Shown in pieces: positions 28,284 through 36,905 of a stretch of DNA of 64,000 nt. This DNA is from Bradyrhizobium cosmicum. GTDB taxonomy: Bacteria; Pseudomonadota; Alphaproteobacteria; Rhizobiales; Xanthobacteraceae. The stretch is taken from the NCBI RefSeq assembly GCF_007290395.2, contig NZ_CP041656.2, positions 2,604,001 through 2,668,000 of the forward strand, given 5' to 3'. Below the pieces are notes generated by a model that was not told where the DNA came from, made no database searches, and worked only from the letters and a program-made list of their open reading frames with translations. The translations under genes were made by a program, and so were the position numbers. Position 1 is the stretch's first letter, and the number at the start of each line of letters is the position of its first letter.

Positions 28284-29894
28284 TCACGGCTTGCTGGAGC
28301 TGACTGAATCCAGCGCCATCCGGACCGCGGAGGCGAGCTCGGCAGGCCGGAACGGCTTGCGAAGAAACGGTGCGGAGCCCATCGCGGCTTCCAGAGCCGC
28401 GGAATCGGCATAGCCGCTGACGAACAGCACGGGGAGGGCGGGTTGCACGACCCGCGCCGCCTTGACGACCTCGGCGCCGTTGGTGCCCGGCATCGAAAAG
28501 TCGATGATCATCAGTTGCGGGTTTACCGTCGTCTGCATGGCAAGCGCCGCGTTGCCATGGTCCGCTTCGTGCACCACGTATCCGATCTCGGCCAGGAAAC
28601 TCGTCATCAGCCCGCGGACGTCGTGATCGTCGTCGACGACCAGGATACGTTCCGCGTGTCCGCTTTCGGCCGCGCCCTGCGCTGCGGCGGCCGTCTCCGT
28701 GCCGGCAATCGATCGTCGTAGCGACAGTTGGATCGACGTGCCCTGGCCGACCTCGCTCTTGATGTCGACGTCGCCGCCCATCTGCCGCACCAGCCCGTAG
28801 ACCTGCGACAATCCAAGGCCCGTTCCCTTGCCGGGTGGCTTGGTAGTAAAGAAGGGATCGAACGCGCGCGCGATCACGTCCGGCGGCATTCCCGTCCCGG
28901 TGTCCTTCACGGACAGCGTGACCCTGCGATCGTCGGTCTCGTTGGGGGTCGTCGTGATCGTCAATGTTCCACCGTCCGGCATCGCATCTCTGGCGTTGAT
29001 CGCCAGATTGAGCAGGCTGACTTCGAGCTGGTTGTAATCGGCGACCACGAAAGGTGCGCCCGCATCGAGATCGGTTTTGATCGCGATATTGGCCCCGAGT
29101 GACTGGCTGAGCAGATCGGAGGCGTCCAGGATCAAGCGGTTGAGGTCGACGGACTGCGTCGCGAGCTTCTGGGTCCGCGAGAAAGCCAGCAATTGCGCCG
29201 TCAGCTTCGAGCCGCGCTCGGCCGCCTTGAACGCGTTCTCCGCCAGTCTCGTGATGCGTGGTTCTGTCGTACGGGCACGTATCAGATCAAGGTTGCCCAC
29301 CACGGCGGTCAGCAGATTGTTGAAATCGTGCGCGAGCCCTCCGGTCAACTGGCCGACGGCCTCCATTTTCTGGGCCTGCAACAGCTCGGACTCCGCCTTC
29401 TGGCGTTGCGCAATTTCCTGGCGCAGTTTTCGGTTGGCCTTTTCCAGCTCCTCGGTCCGCTCCTGTACCTGCTTGTCGAGCGTCGCATTCAGCGATCGCA
29501 ACGCGTCCTCGGAGCGGCGGACACGCAGGAGCGCATTGATCGCGGCGGCGAGCTCGAGCGGCTCGGCTGGCTGCACCAGATAGGAATCGGCGCCGGCGTT
29601 CAATCCAATGACGCGATGTTCGCTCGCCGTGAAAGTGGCCGACGTTTGCAGCACCATCACTTGCGGCCATTTCTGCTTGATGAAGGAGCAGACTTCGAAG
29701 CCGTTGATGTCCGGCAATTGAACGTCAAGGAGAACGAGCGGGGGCATGTGCTGCTCGATCAGTCGTAGCGCCTCCGCGCCGGTCTGGGCCTCGATCACGG
29801 CAAATCCGGCGGCCTGCAGATCGCGTGTCTTCACGTAGCGCTGCGATTCGAGGTCGTCCACGTTGAGGATCACGGTCTTTTCACTGTTGCTCAT
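28284..29894 (-). CDS. REC-histidine kinase-REC hybrid protein
   Basis: 536 aa. It has an N-terminal receiver (Asp57 in VLLDVQLPDINGF), coiled coil (about 128-178), HisKA with His189 in GGLAHDFNNLLTAV, HATPase ([24 protein letters not shown]) and a C-terminal receiver (Asp465 in MIIDFSMPGTNG). It has no membrane segment, so it is a cytoplasmic relay protein. It is the last gene of the Rsb operon and overlaps the preceding kinase gene by four bases, which suggests it receives phosphate from the upstream RsbT-like/kinase/REC protein. No DNA-binding output domain is present. Confidence 0.92.
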   Translation of the reverse strand: MSNSEKTVILNVDDLESQRYVKTRDLQAAGFAVIEAQTGAEALRLIEQHMPPLVLLDVQLPDINGFEVCSFIKQKWPQVMVLQTSATFTASEHRVIGLNAGADSYLVQPAEPLELAAAINALLRVRRSEDALRSLNATLDKQVQERTEELEKANRKLRQEIAQRQKAESELLQAQKMEAVGQLTGGLAHDFNNLLTAVVGNLDLIRARTTEPRITRLAENAFKAAERGSKLTAQLLAFSRTQKLATQSVDLNRLILDASDLLSQSLGANIAIKTDLDAGAPFVVADYNQLEVSLLNLAINARDAMPDGGTLTITTTPNETDDRRVTLSVKDTGTGMPPDVIARAFDPFFTTKPPGKGTGLGLSQVYGLVRQMGGDVDIKSEVGQGTSIQLSLRRSIAGTETAAAAQGAAESGHAERILVVDDDHDVRGLMTSFLAEIGYVVHEADHGNAALAMQTTVNPQLMIIDFSMPGTNGAEVVKAARVVQPALPVLFVSGYADSAALEAAMGSAPFLRKPFRPAELASAVRMALDSVSSSKP

Positions 29895-31672
29895 GAGACA
29901 CCCTGGACGGCGTCGCGCAGGAACGAGGTTACGCTCTCCCGGGAGATCGCGTTCTTGGAGATCAGCCGCACATGCTCGGGCAGCCGCGCCCGGAGCGGGC
30001 CGTCGATCGTCATCGACGTCGAGACGACGACGGGGATGCCGTTGGTGCGGTCGTCGGCGGCCAGCTGCTGCAGCACGGTGAAGCCGTCCACCGCCGGCAT
30101 TTGCAGGTCGAGAACGATGACGTCCGGCTTTTTCTCACGGGCAAGCCGCAGGCCTTCTTCGCCGCCGTCGGCCTCCATGAACTCATAGCGGGTCTCGTTT
30201 CCGACGATCTGGCGCATGACGTAACGGAAAGTCTCGTCGTCGTCGATCAGCAGCACGCTCTTGCTGTCGTCGGTCGAGCGAGCCATCGTCTCACGGTCCG
30301 TCTCGCCGAGCGAGGCCGGAATCTTCAGCGAGAAGATCGAGCCCTGGCCCGGGTTGCTCTCGACGGTGAGGTCGCCGCCGAGCAGGCGCGCCAGCGAACG
30401 TGATAGGGGCAGCCCAAGGCCGGTGCCTTTCACCTTCCTCTGCAGCTTGGTATCGACTTGCGAGAATTCCTCGAAGATCCGTTCGTGATGCTCCGGCGCG
30501 ATTCCAATGCCGGTGTCGCGGACGGAGAAGATGATGCACGCGCCGTTTTCGCCGGTGCGGGCGGTCACCCGCACTTCGCCTTCTTCGGTGAATTTCAACG
30601 CGTTCGAGATCAGGTTGCGCAGGATCTGCGCCACCTTTGCCTCATCGGTGTACAGTGGTTGCAGCTCCTTCGGGGATTCGAACAGCAACTCGACGGCCGT
30701 GCTGGTCAGGAGCGGCTTCAGCGCGCCGCGCAGCGCCCCGAACAGGCTCGTGACCGCGAACCGCACCGGCTTGATCTCGGCCTTGCCGGCCTCGACCTTG
30801 GCGAGATCCAGCATGTCGTTGACGAGATCGAGCAGGCTTTCCGCTGACCGCCTGATGTAGCCGACCTGTCGCTCCTGTTCCGCCGTCAAATCGCCGTCGA
30901 TGCGGTCGAGCAGCAGGCGCGACAGCGCCAGCACCGAATTCAGCGGTGTTCTGAATTCGTGGCTCATGTTGGACAGGAAGCGGGTCTTGAGTTCGCTGGC
31001 CTGCCGCAATTGTTCGGCGCGGCCGTCGAGCTCGGCGTAGAGCGCCACCACGCCGCGGTTGGTATCGCCGAGCTCCTGGTTGAGCTGCTGGCTTTCCTCT
31101 TCGCGGCGCCGCAGCTCTTCCAGGTTCTGCATCAGTTCGCGGTTCTGCTCGCGCAGGGCTGCGAGCGGATCGGACGAGGTCTCCTTCTTCAGGCTGCTGA
31201 CCACGTCGGTAAGCTTGGCGCGCGGCCACGGCGCAATGTGGGGCGGCAGCTTGTGCCCGACCTCGACGATCGTCCCCTGACCCGGCGTCGACGCGATATT
31301 AAACGTGTCCATCAGCCGGCGCGCGCCGATCAGACCGAGGCCCATCCCGCTCGACGAACGGTATTGCCCGTCGAGGATGAGCTGGAGATTGTCGATGCCC
31401 GGCCCGTTGTCGCAGATGCGGACGGCGAAGCGCTGCGGAACCGTTCCGGCGTCCAACGCAAATTCGGCGCGCCCGCCACCGGCATAGCCATAGGCGTTGC
31501 GTGCGAGCTCGGAGACCGCGGTGGCGATGCGGGTCTGGTCCTGCCGTTCAAATCCCAGCATGTCGGCGACGCGATGAGCGCGTTGCCGGACTGCGACGAC
31601 ATCGCTCTCGTTCTCGATCGGCACGGTGACGATAGGCCACAATTTGGCAGATGCCGGCATGTGCTTCACCAT
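29891..31672 (-). CDS. RsbT-like ATPase fused to hybrid histidine kinase
   Basis: 593 aa. Residues 15-140 are an RsbT/RsbW-type GHKL ATPase (SELARNAYGYAGGG, DNGPGI, SGMGLGLIGARRLMD). A coiled coil (170-230), HisKA with His238 in SNMSHEFRTPLN, HATPase (DTGIGIAPEH, GTGLGLPLSRSLARLLGG) and a C-terminal receiver (Asp522 in VLDLQMPAVDG) follow. The fusion joins a stressosome partner-switching module to two-component signalling, so RsbR/RsbS may control this kinase through its RsbT-like head. That link is inferred. It overlaps both neighbours in the operon. Confidence 0.92.
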   Translation of the reverse strand: MVKHMPASAKLWPIVTVPIENESDVVAVRQRAHRVADMLGFERQDQTRIATAVSELARNAYGYAGGGRAEFALDAGTVPQRFAVRICDNGPGIDNLQLILDGQYRSSSGMGLGLIGARRLMDTFNIASTPGQGTIVEVGHKLPPHIAPWPRAKLTDVVSSLKKETSSDPLAALREQNRELMQNLEELRRREEESQQLNQELGDTNRGVVALYAELDGRAEQLRQASELKTRFLSNMSHEFRTPLNSVLALSRLLLDRIDGDLTAEQERQVGYIRRSAESLLDLVNDMLDLAKVEAGKAEIKPVRFAVTSLFGALRGALKPLLTSTAVELLFESPKELQPLYTDEAKVAQILRNLISNALKFTEEGEVRVTARTGENGACIIFSVRDTGIGIAPEHHERIFEEFSQVDTKLQRKVKGTGLGLPLSRSLARLLGGDLTVESNPGQGSIFSLKIPASLGETDRETMARSTDDSKSVLLIDDDETFRYVMRQIVGNETRYEFMEADGGEEGLRLAREKKPDVIVLDLQMPAVDGFTVLQQLAADDRTNGIPVVVSTSMTIDGPLRARLPEHVRLISKNAISRESVTSFLRDAVQGVS

Positions 31673-32661
31673 TTACCCACGAGCACGGTCGCGTCGTCGC
31701 GAACCCGGGTGAAATCGCGATAGAGAATCGCGGCGATCAGCGACGGGTGCAGGGCCGCAAGATTGGGATAGCGGTCCACCGTCCAGCTCGAGGCCAGACC
31801 GTCGGAATGCAGGACGATCAGACCGTGCGAGAAGGGGTAGTCGAAAGTCCGGATCTTGCGCGTATTGAAACCCGCCGTTCCGGCCATTGACACCATCCGC
31901 TTGGTCTCGCCGGCGGTGATGATGACGCCCGCGACATTGCCGATCCCGGAGAAGCTGATGTTTTTTGTGGCGGGATCGAAGCGCGCAACCGAGACCGCCG
32001 CCCCGCGCGTCGAGCGCAAGCCGCCATGGATGTAGTCGAGCAGGTTGGCGATCGTGTTTCCGTTGTAGCGATGGAATAGCCGGACAGCCTCGACCGCGGC
32101 TTCGGCCGCTTCCGGCCCATGCCCCAAGCCGTCAACCACGAGCAGGGTGCGGACCTTTCCGGCATCGGAGACGCTCAAGGCGTCGCCGCAGACTTCTTCG
32201 CCGGCCTTGGCAACGGACACACCGCCCCAGGTCGGGACGGTCGGCGGTTTGATGGATGGAGCAGCGCCGGGTGCGACGCGTGCCAGCACGGCCGTCCCCA
32301 CGCCGGGCCACGAGCCGATGTCGACGAAGTGGGATTGCCGTATCACCGCGCCGAGGCCACGGCCAGCGGTGCCTGCACTGGAATACCCGTCCTCCAGGCA
32401 TGCGGCGACATTGCTCATGCCGGCGCCCTTGTCGAGCGCGAGGATCTCAATGCCCTGGCTTTCGCTGTCCTCATAGGCTCCGACCAGAATTTCCCCGCCC
32501 GACCCGTGCTTGACGAGGTTGGTTGAAAGTTCGGTCGCGACCAGGGCGAGCTTGCCCTTATCGGTCTCGTTGAAGCCCAGGCGCTGTGCGAGATCGGTAG
32601 CTGCCCGCCTTGCCTCCGCGACGCCGCTTGGATCGTTGACGCCGACGGATTTCATCATCAT
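31666..32661 (-). CDS. GHKL ATPase-PP2C protein (RsbX/RsbU-like)
   Basis: 331 aa from ATG 32661, overlapping rsbT by four bases. Residues about 10-135 form a GHKL ATPase of the anti-sigma/RsbT type (VATELSTNLVKHGSGGE, DKGAGM, GRGLGAVIRQS). Residues about 145-331 form a small PP2C-like phosphatase (EVCGDAL with Asp160; LLVVDGLGHGPEAA with Asp177). RsbX-type phosphatases reset RsbR/RsbS by removing phosphate. The ATPase head is an addition to classical RsbX. The downstream overlap with the kinase gene implies coordinated synthesis. Confidence 0.88.
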   Translation of the reverse strand: MMMKSVGVNDPSGVAEARRAATDLAQRLGFNETDKGKLALVATELSTNLVKHGSGGEILVGAYEDSESQGIEILALDKGAGMSNVAACLEDGYSSAGTAGRGLGAVIRQSHFVDIGSWPGVGTAVLARVAPGAAPSIKPPTVPTWGGVSVAKAGEEVCGDALSVSDAGKVRTLLVVDGLGHGPEAAEAAVEAVRLFHRYNGNTIANLLDYIHGGLRSTRGAAVSVARFDPATKNISFSGIGNVAGVIITAGETKRMVSMAGTAGFNTRKIRTFDYPFSHGLIVLHSDGLASSWTVDRYPNLAALHPSLIAAILYRDFTRVRDDATVLVGKW

Positions 32662-33431
32662 TTCCAACGTGCGATTGTGACTTTGGTGCCTGTGCCCGGC
32701 GCCGAGACGATGGAAAATTCGTTGCACAACCGCTTTGAGCCGCCGAGACCGAGGCCCATGCCCTTGCCGGACGTGAAGCCGTCCTTGAGGGCCTGCTCGA
32801 TATCGGCGATGCCCGGGCCCTTGTCGTCGAAAGTCAGGCGGACGCCGCGGCGGCCGCCTTGCTCGACGATCTCCGCGGTCACTTCGCCACCCCCGCCATA
32901 GTCGAGCGTATTGCGCGCAAGCTCGCTGGACGCCGTGACGATCTTGGTCTGGTCGACCAGGCTGAGGCCGACTTCAACCGCGAGCGCCCGGGTCAGTTGC
33001 CTCACCCGTACCACGTCGTCCGAGACCTTGATCCCGACCCGCTCAGTCTTCGTCGTCGGCATCGTCAGCCTCCGCCCCGCGAGGCGGTCGTGGATCATGG
33101 CCATGCCGCGCTCGACGTTCAGCGCGGTCTTCACGCCAGTCAATGAAAGGCCGAGCTCGACCAGGGTGATCGCCACCGCAGGCCGCATTCCAACGACCAC
33201 CGTGTCGGCGTCGAGGATGCGCGAAACCGCGGCGATATTGTCCAGCATGCGGCCGATGAAACTGTCGACGACTTCGAGCGCCGAAATGTCGATCAGCACA
33301 CCACGGGCATTGTGCGTGACGATCCTGGCGGTCAGATCTTCCTCCAGCGCCGTCGCAAGCCGGTCGTGCATGTCGACCTGAATGGTGACGAGAAGCGCGT
33401 GGCCGAATTTGAGGATTGGGATGCGGTCCAT
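32658..33431 (-). CDS. rsbS-rsbT: RsbS and RsbT encoded in one uninterrupted frame
   Basis: 257 codons. Residues 1-122 are RsbS: a single STAS domain with the phosphoacceptor Ser57 in EVVDSFIGRML. Residues 124-257 are RsbT: a GHKL kinase (SSELARNTLDYGGGGEV, FDDKGPGIAD, KGMGLGLGGSKR) that starts with its own ATG at 33062 behind a strong GGAGG six bases upstream. Usually these are two genes. Here no stop separates them, although a TGA lies in another frame immediately before ATG 33062 (TGACGATG). So two products, a true fusion or a 1-base indel are all possible. In the stressosome, RsbT phosphorylates RsbR/RsbS and is then released. Confidence 0.87.
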   Translation of the reverse strand: MDRIPILKFGHALLVTIQVDMHDRLATALEEDLTARIVTHNARGVLIDISALEVVDSFIGRMLDNIAAVSRILDADTVVVGMRPAVAITLVELGLSLTGVKTALNVERGMAMIHDRLAGRRLTMPTTKTERVGIKVSDDVVRVRQLTRALAVEVGLSLVDQTKIVTASSELARNTLDYGGGGEVTAEIVEQGGRRGVRLTFDDKGPGIADIEQALKDGFTSGKGMGLGLGGSKRLCNEFSIVSAPGTGTKVTIARWK

Positions 33432-33433
33432 CG

Positions 33434-34339
33434 TCAGGCGTCCTGCCCGCCGCTCTTCTTGTCCGCAAACGTGTATCCTTCGACGCGCTTCGCCTTGACG
33501 ATGGTCCGCCCGGTCTGCCGCAGTGCGACCGCGAACGCGTCGGCCAGCGAGGCCTTCGAAATGACGTTCAGCTCGACGCCGAGATGCACCATGGTCTGGG
33601 CAATCTGGGGCCTGATGCCGCTGATCAGGCAATCGGCACCCATCAGGCGCGCTGCCGCGACCGTCTTTAGGAGATGCTGAGCCGTGAGTGTGTCGACCGT
33701 CGGCACGCCGGTGATGTCGATGATGGCGATCTCGGCCTCGTCGTCGACGATCGTCTGCAGCAGGTTCTCCATCACCACCTGTGTGCGCTGGCTGTCCAGC
33801 GTACCGATCAGGGGCAGGGCGAGAATGCCTTCCCACAGCTTGACCACAGGGGTCGACAGTTCGGCAATTTCGCGCTGCTGGCGAACGATCACCTCTTCGC
33901 GGCTTCGCTGGAAGATCTCCAGCGTGAACAATCCGAGTTCGTCGAGCAGCGTGGTCAACGTCCAGACCATTGACGCGATCCGCTCCGCGGACAGTGCTCC
34001 GTCGCGATTGAGCGCGTTGAACAACGGCTGCTTGAGGGAAAAGACGAATGTCGCGGTTTCGCTGGGGGAGAAGCCCTGCATTGCGCGCGTTCGCGAGAGG
34101 TCGGCCAGCATGGATTTGGCCGGCTCGTAAGCGTCGGCGGACGTGTCGGTCCCGCCTTGCGTCAATGCCTCGTGTAGCAAATGGAGGAAGTTCTTGGACT
34201 GCGACAGCAGTTCGGCTTCCGAAATGCGCCCAGTATGAAGGATGCCGGCCTTCTTCTGCAGTTCGACCCATTCCGGAAGGATCGCCTTCTCGTTTCGAGA
34301 CACGAGTGACGCGACGTCACTACCTGGCTGCGCTGCCAT
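33434..34339 (-). CDS. rsbR: Stressosome sensor protein RsbR
   Basis: 301 aa from ATG 34339, AGGAG 9 bases upstream. It has an N-terminal all-helical sensor domain (about 5-150) resembling the non-heme globin-like domain of RsbR proteins. A linker (EIAELSTPVVKLWEGILALP) and a C-terminal STAS domain follow (DIDITGVPTVDTLTAQHLLK region, Thr214/Thr217 near the usual phospho-Thr). RsbR and RsbS build the stressosome core that holds RsbT. It is first in a six-function operon, two bases from rsbS. An EcfG-type promoter precedes it by about 170 bases. Confidence 0.9.
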   Translation of the reverse strand: MAAQPGSDVASLVSRNEKAILPEWVELQKKAGILHTGRISEAELLSQSKNFLHLLHEALTQGGTDTSADAYEPAKSMLADLSRTRAMQGFSPSETATFVFSLKQPLFNALNRDGALSAERIASMVWTLTTLLDELGLFTLEIFQRSREEVIVRQQREIAELSTPVVKLWEGILALPLIGTLDSQRTQVVMENLLQTIVDDEAEIAIIDITGVPTVDTLTAQHLLKTVAAARLMGADCLISGIRPQIAQTMVHLGVELNVISKASLADAFAVALRQTGRTIVKAKRVEGYTFADKKSGGQDA

Positions 34340-34508
34340 TATATAGTTCTCCTTGATTACGCATCGTCGCAGCCGCTCGTTCAGAGTGGCGACACTCCGG
34401 TGGCAAATGCGCCCGCCTGCATCCTTCTGAATTGTCGGTATTTTTCGTTGCCCCAAGCAACATGATCGCTCAGCTTGACGGCTGAGACCCCCAATATGCC
34501 GGAACGCC

Positions 34509-34533
34509 AACGCGCGTCGGAACGATTGGTTCC
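34509..34533 (-). promoter_or_regulatory. EcfG-type general stress promoter for the rsb operon
   Basis: Read on the minus strand: GGAAC (34533-34529), 16 bases, CGTT (34512-34509). This equals the GGAAC-N16/17-CGTT consensus of the alphaproteobacterial general stress sigma factor EcfG. Transcription would start near 34502, leaving a leader of about 160 bases before rsbR. The sequence also forms a small inverted repeat (CGGAAC / GTTCCG at 34518-34534). The rest of 34340-34616 holds no other gene. Confidence 0.65.
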
Positions 34534-34616
34534 GGGCTTTTCCAAAATTTTCTGCGGCCGATGCCTATGTGCACTTTTAAACATTCAAAGCTGAAAAGAG
34601 CAGGCATATTTTACCG

Positions 34617-34796
34617 ATGCCATATCAGGTCAAAGCAGGCTCGTTTCTGATCGTCGCGCCGTCGCTGCCCGCTGCGCTCAAGCTGTACGACGACATGCGA
34701 ACCGGGTCCGAGGAGGTGTCGATCCGGGACATGGAGGGAAGGGAGATCGATATCGACGAAATCCGTCCGGTCCTCAATGACGGCGAGCCTTCGTAA
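34617..34796 (+). CDS. Small hypothetical protein (59 aa)
   Basis: ATG 34617 to TAA 34794. The translation has mixed alpha/beta character: MPYQVKAGSFLIVAPSLPAA, a helix (LKLYDDMRTGSEEV) and an acidic beta-like end (REIDIDEIRPVLNDGEPS). It is divergent from rsbR and shares its intergenic region. There is no clear Shine-Dalgarno. It has a protein-like composition that differs from shadow frames. The family is unknown to me, though small proteins of this type recur in Bradyrhizobium. Confidence 0.6.
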   Translation: MPYQVKAGSFLIVAPSLPAALKLYDDMRTGSEEVSIRDMEGREIDIDEIRPVLNDGEPS

Positions 34797-34864
34797 ACTC
34801 TGCCGATCCGGTGACCCGGTTTGCCGTGTTGCCTGTTGGCCGAAAGTGGGCATCGCAGCGACAA

Positions 34865-35494
34865 TCACGGTCGTGAGCTGCTCTCTCCAGCCAATGGTCG
34901 TGGCTTTCTCCGCACCCAAAGGTCAGCCACGACCTTCAGCGCCGCCGCGAGGACGAGTGCGCAAAGCGCGGCCTTCGACACCGTCTCCATCGTTCCTTCG
35001 ATCAGCAGGCAATGCACGACACTGCCGATGACGATGACGATCGCGAGGGGGATGTGAGCGATGCGCCACGTTCGCAGCCGCAGCCCCAGTCGCCGGCGCA
35101 GGGCAGCCAGCAGCGCGACAGCGAAGATGGCCCACATCGCGATCACGCCAAAGGGGGAGAACGGCGTCGGCGATGAGAAGGTCAGGGCGTCGATCATATC
35201 GGGCGGACTGGTGAACCAGAGGCCGACGACATGGACCACCACGGCCACGAGCAGCGCGCCTCCGATCCAGTGATGGGCGCGGCGTCCGCGATAAGCCGAC
35301 AGTGGCGGCAAATATCCGCCGATCAGCAGAGGCTGAACGAGCACGAGACCCAGCGCAACAATCCCTGCAAACCCGGCCAGGATGTAGACCGGACCGCGCC
35401 ATGCGAGCAGCGGGCTCATCGCTGCCGCGGCGATCGGCACGCCAACGGCTGCTGCAAGGGCGGCCCAGATCAGGGTCACCTTCGCCAATCTCAT
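34865..35494 (-). CDS. Ferric-reductase-like transmembrane protein
   Basis: 209 aa from ATG 35494, with six predicted membrane helices. Histidine pairs typical of heme-binding ferric reductase/MsrQ-like domains are visible (RRAHHWIGGALLVAVVVHVVGL and RTWRIAHIPLAIVIVIGSVVHCLL). It probably carries electrons across the inner membrane through b-type heme. It lies 19 bases after the Tat-exported dioxygenase-like gene, so the two are likely co-transcribed. No flavin or NAD domain is present. The partner is inferred from adjacency only. Confidence 0.82.
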   Translation of the reverse strand: MRLAKVTLIWAALAAAVGVPIAAAAMSPLLAWRGPVYILAGFAGIVALGLVLVQPLLIGGYLPPLSAYRGRRAHHWIGGALLVAVVVHVVGLWFTSPPDMIDALTFSSPTPFSPFGVIAMWAIFAVALLAALRRRLGLRLRTWRIAHIPLAIVIVIGSVVHCLLIEGTMETVSKAALCALVLAAALKVVADLWVRRKPRPLAGESSSRP

Positions 35495-35513
35495 TCCTGT
35501 GTTCCCAATTCGG

Positions 35514-36005
35514 TCAGGCCGGCTGAAGGACGAAGTGGGCCTCCAGGCTCGTTTCCCTTGCACTGCGCATCACCGGCCGCAGGAAGACGGTTTTGAATTC
35601 ACCGCTGTCATAGGCGAGGTGACCGTGCGGCTGGCCGAAGACGGGAATGATCTGCGGCATCTCGAGCCGAAACGCTCCGTTCTTGTCGGTGAGCGTGGCG
35701 CCATGGCTCTGCGGCTCGTGCTCCTGCCCTTCGGTCGTGTGCGCCCAGATCTGGATGCGCTGCCCGGCAAGCGGGGTTCCGTCGCCCGCGCGACGCACCG
35801 TGCCGCTCATCCAGAAGCCGCCCTTTCCGATACGGTCCACGATCGGCGCGCCCTTGCGGTAGTTGTTCGACCCGCCCGACATCGAATCAGTCGGTGTGAG
35901 GCCGTCCGCGCGCGCGGGCAACAGCAGCCCGGAGACGCCGGCTGCGACAACGGAACCGCCGGCGGCGAGGAGGAGTTTGCGGCGGTTGAAGAGGACGTTG
36001 GTCAT
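35514..36005 (-). CDS. Tat-exported intradiol-dioxygenase-like protein
   Basis: 163 aa from ATG 36005, excellent AGGAGG upstream. It has a twin-arginine signal (FNRRKLLLAAGGSVVAAGVS). The mature part has the beta-sandwich pattern of intradiol ring-cleavage dioxygenases (VDRIGKGGFWMSGTVRRAGD, PLAGQRIQIWAHTTEGQ, GHLAYDSGEF). Family members use Fe(III) held by two Tyr and two His. Only some candidate ligands (His in QPHGHLAY, Tyr in YDSGEF) are evident and the protein is short, so catalysis is uncertain. It is followed by a ferric-reductase-like membrane gene. Confidence 0.78.
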   Translation of the reverse strand: MTNVLFNRRKLLLAAGGSVVAAGVSGLLLPARADGLTPTDSMSGGSNNYRKGAPIVDRIGKGGFWMSGTVRRAGDGTPLAGQRIQIWAHTTEGQEHEPQSHGATLTDKNGAFRLEMPQIIPVFGQPHGHLAYDSGEFKTVFLRPVMRSARETSLEAHFVLQPA

Positions 36006-36190
36006 GTCAATTCCTCCTGACGGCGGGGCAATTGCTCCACCGACCGTACAACAACATGCGCGAGAGGCCCAGTTGAGGGAGGCGAACAGGTCAACAGGCC
36101 GCAATGACAGTGTTGTGAACGGGCGCGCCGACTTCCCGGCTCTGCGCCGCAATGCCAGGAGCGTTGGGGCGCGTCCGGGGCGCGGGAAGA

Positions 36191-36589
36191 TCACGCCGTC
36201 ACGACACCGCCGCTTTTGCGCAAGCCCACATATTGCAGCTCCGCGAACACGCCGGTCGCGATCGCTTGTGCGACCACCATCAGCTCGCCGCTAATGTTCG
36301 GCGACACCGCGCCCGAAAGCAGCAGCACAATGCTGCCGGCCGTCCAGGCCGCATTGCCGACCACGACCAGCAGCACGAGCAGCCTCGGCACTGCCGAGCG
36401 CGCGGCGAGCCAGCCGACCAGCGCAGTGTAGGCGATCAGGAACAGCCCGGTCTCGCGCAGCAGCGCTTCAGGCAGACTAAACAGCGTCGCGAACGCGCCT
36501 GCGCCGAAAGTAAAGCCGAGGGCGGCGACGCCGCTGAAGATCGCGTCGGCAAGGAGCGCGCGGCGCAGGAAGGTGGATGCGTCAATCAT
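36191..36589 (-). CDS. Small membrane protein, unknown
   Basis: 132 aa with four predicted helices (LLADAIFSGVAALGFTFGAG, ALLRETGLFLIAYTALVGWL, VPRLLVLLVVVGNAAWTAGS, ISGELMVVAQAIATGVFAEL). Similar proteins are annotated as hypothetical or integral membrane proteins in rhizobia. It follows the 76-aa gene by 36 bases and probably shares its promoter, divergent from the XRE regulator, which makes it a candidate target of that regulator. Confidence 0.75.
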   Translation of the reverse strand: MIDASTFLRRALLADAIFSGVAALGFTFGAGAFATLFSLPEALLRETGLFLIAYTALVGWLAARSAVPRLLVLLVVVGNAAWTAGSIVLLLSGAVSPNISGELMVVAQAIATGVFAELQYVGLRKSGGVVTA

Positions 36590-36625
36590 CGTGGGTCTCC
36601 ATGGCTGGTTGGACTTGGGGGGGAC

Positions 36626-36856
36626 TCAATGCAGTCCGCGCCACCAGGCGCGAAGCAGGCGGGCGAGGCGGAGCGGGCAGAGACTTCTGCCGACACTGTG
36701 CTCGAAGGCCGTGACCCGCGCGACGACGTAGTCGCCGGTCGAATGCAACAGCGGCTCCGGCATGTTGAGGCTGCGCGCCAGCATCCGGGTGGCGAACGCG
36801 ATGGCCAAGGGGACGAGTTGGTCTGCGACGGTCCGGTAGAGCAGCAACGCGATCAT
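36626..36856 (-). CDS. Small hypothetical protein
   Basis: 76 aa from ATG 36856, chosen because AGGAG lies 6 bases before it (ATG 36862 would overlap the ribosome site). It has a hydrophobic N-terminal half (IALLLYRTVADQLVPLAIAF) and a basic C-terminus (RSLCPLRLARLLRAWWRGLH) that could be membrane-associated. It is the first gene left of the XRE regulator. No family is recognised. Confidence 0.62.
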   Translation of the reverse strand: MIALLLYRTVADQLVPLAIAFATRMLARSLNMPEPLLHSTGDYVVARVTAFEHSVGRSLCPLRLARLLRAWWRGLH

Positions 36857-36905
36857 GGTCATCTCCTGTTGCGACCGAAGATGCGCGTGGCAGAGGTCGA
36901 ATTCG

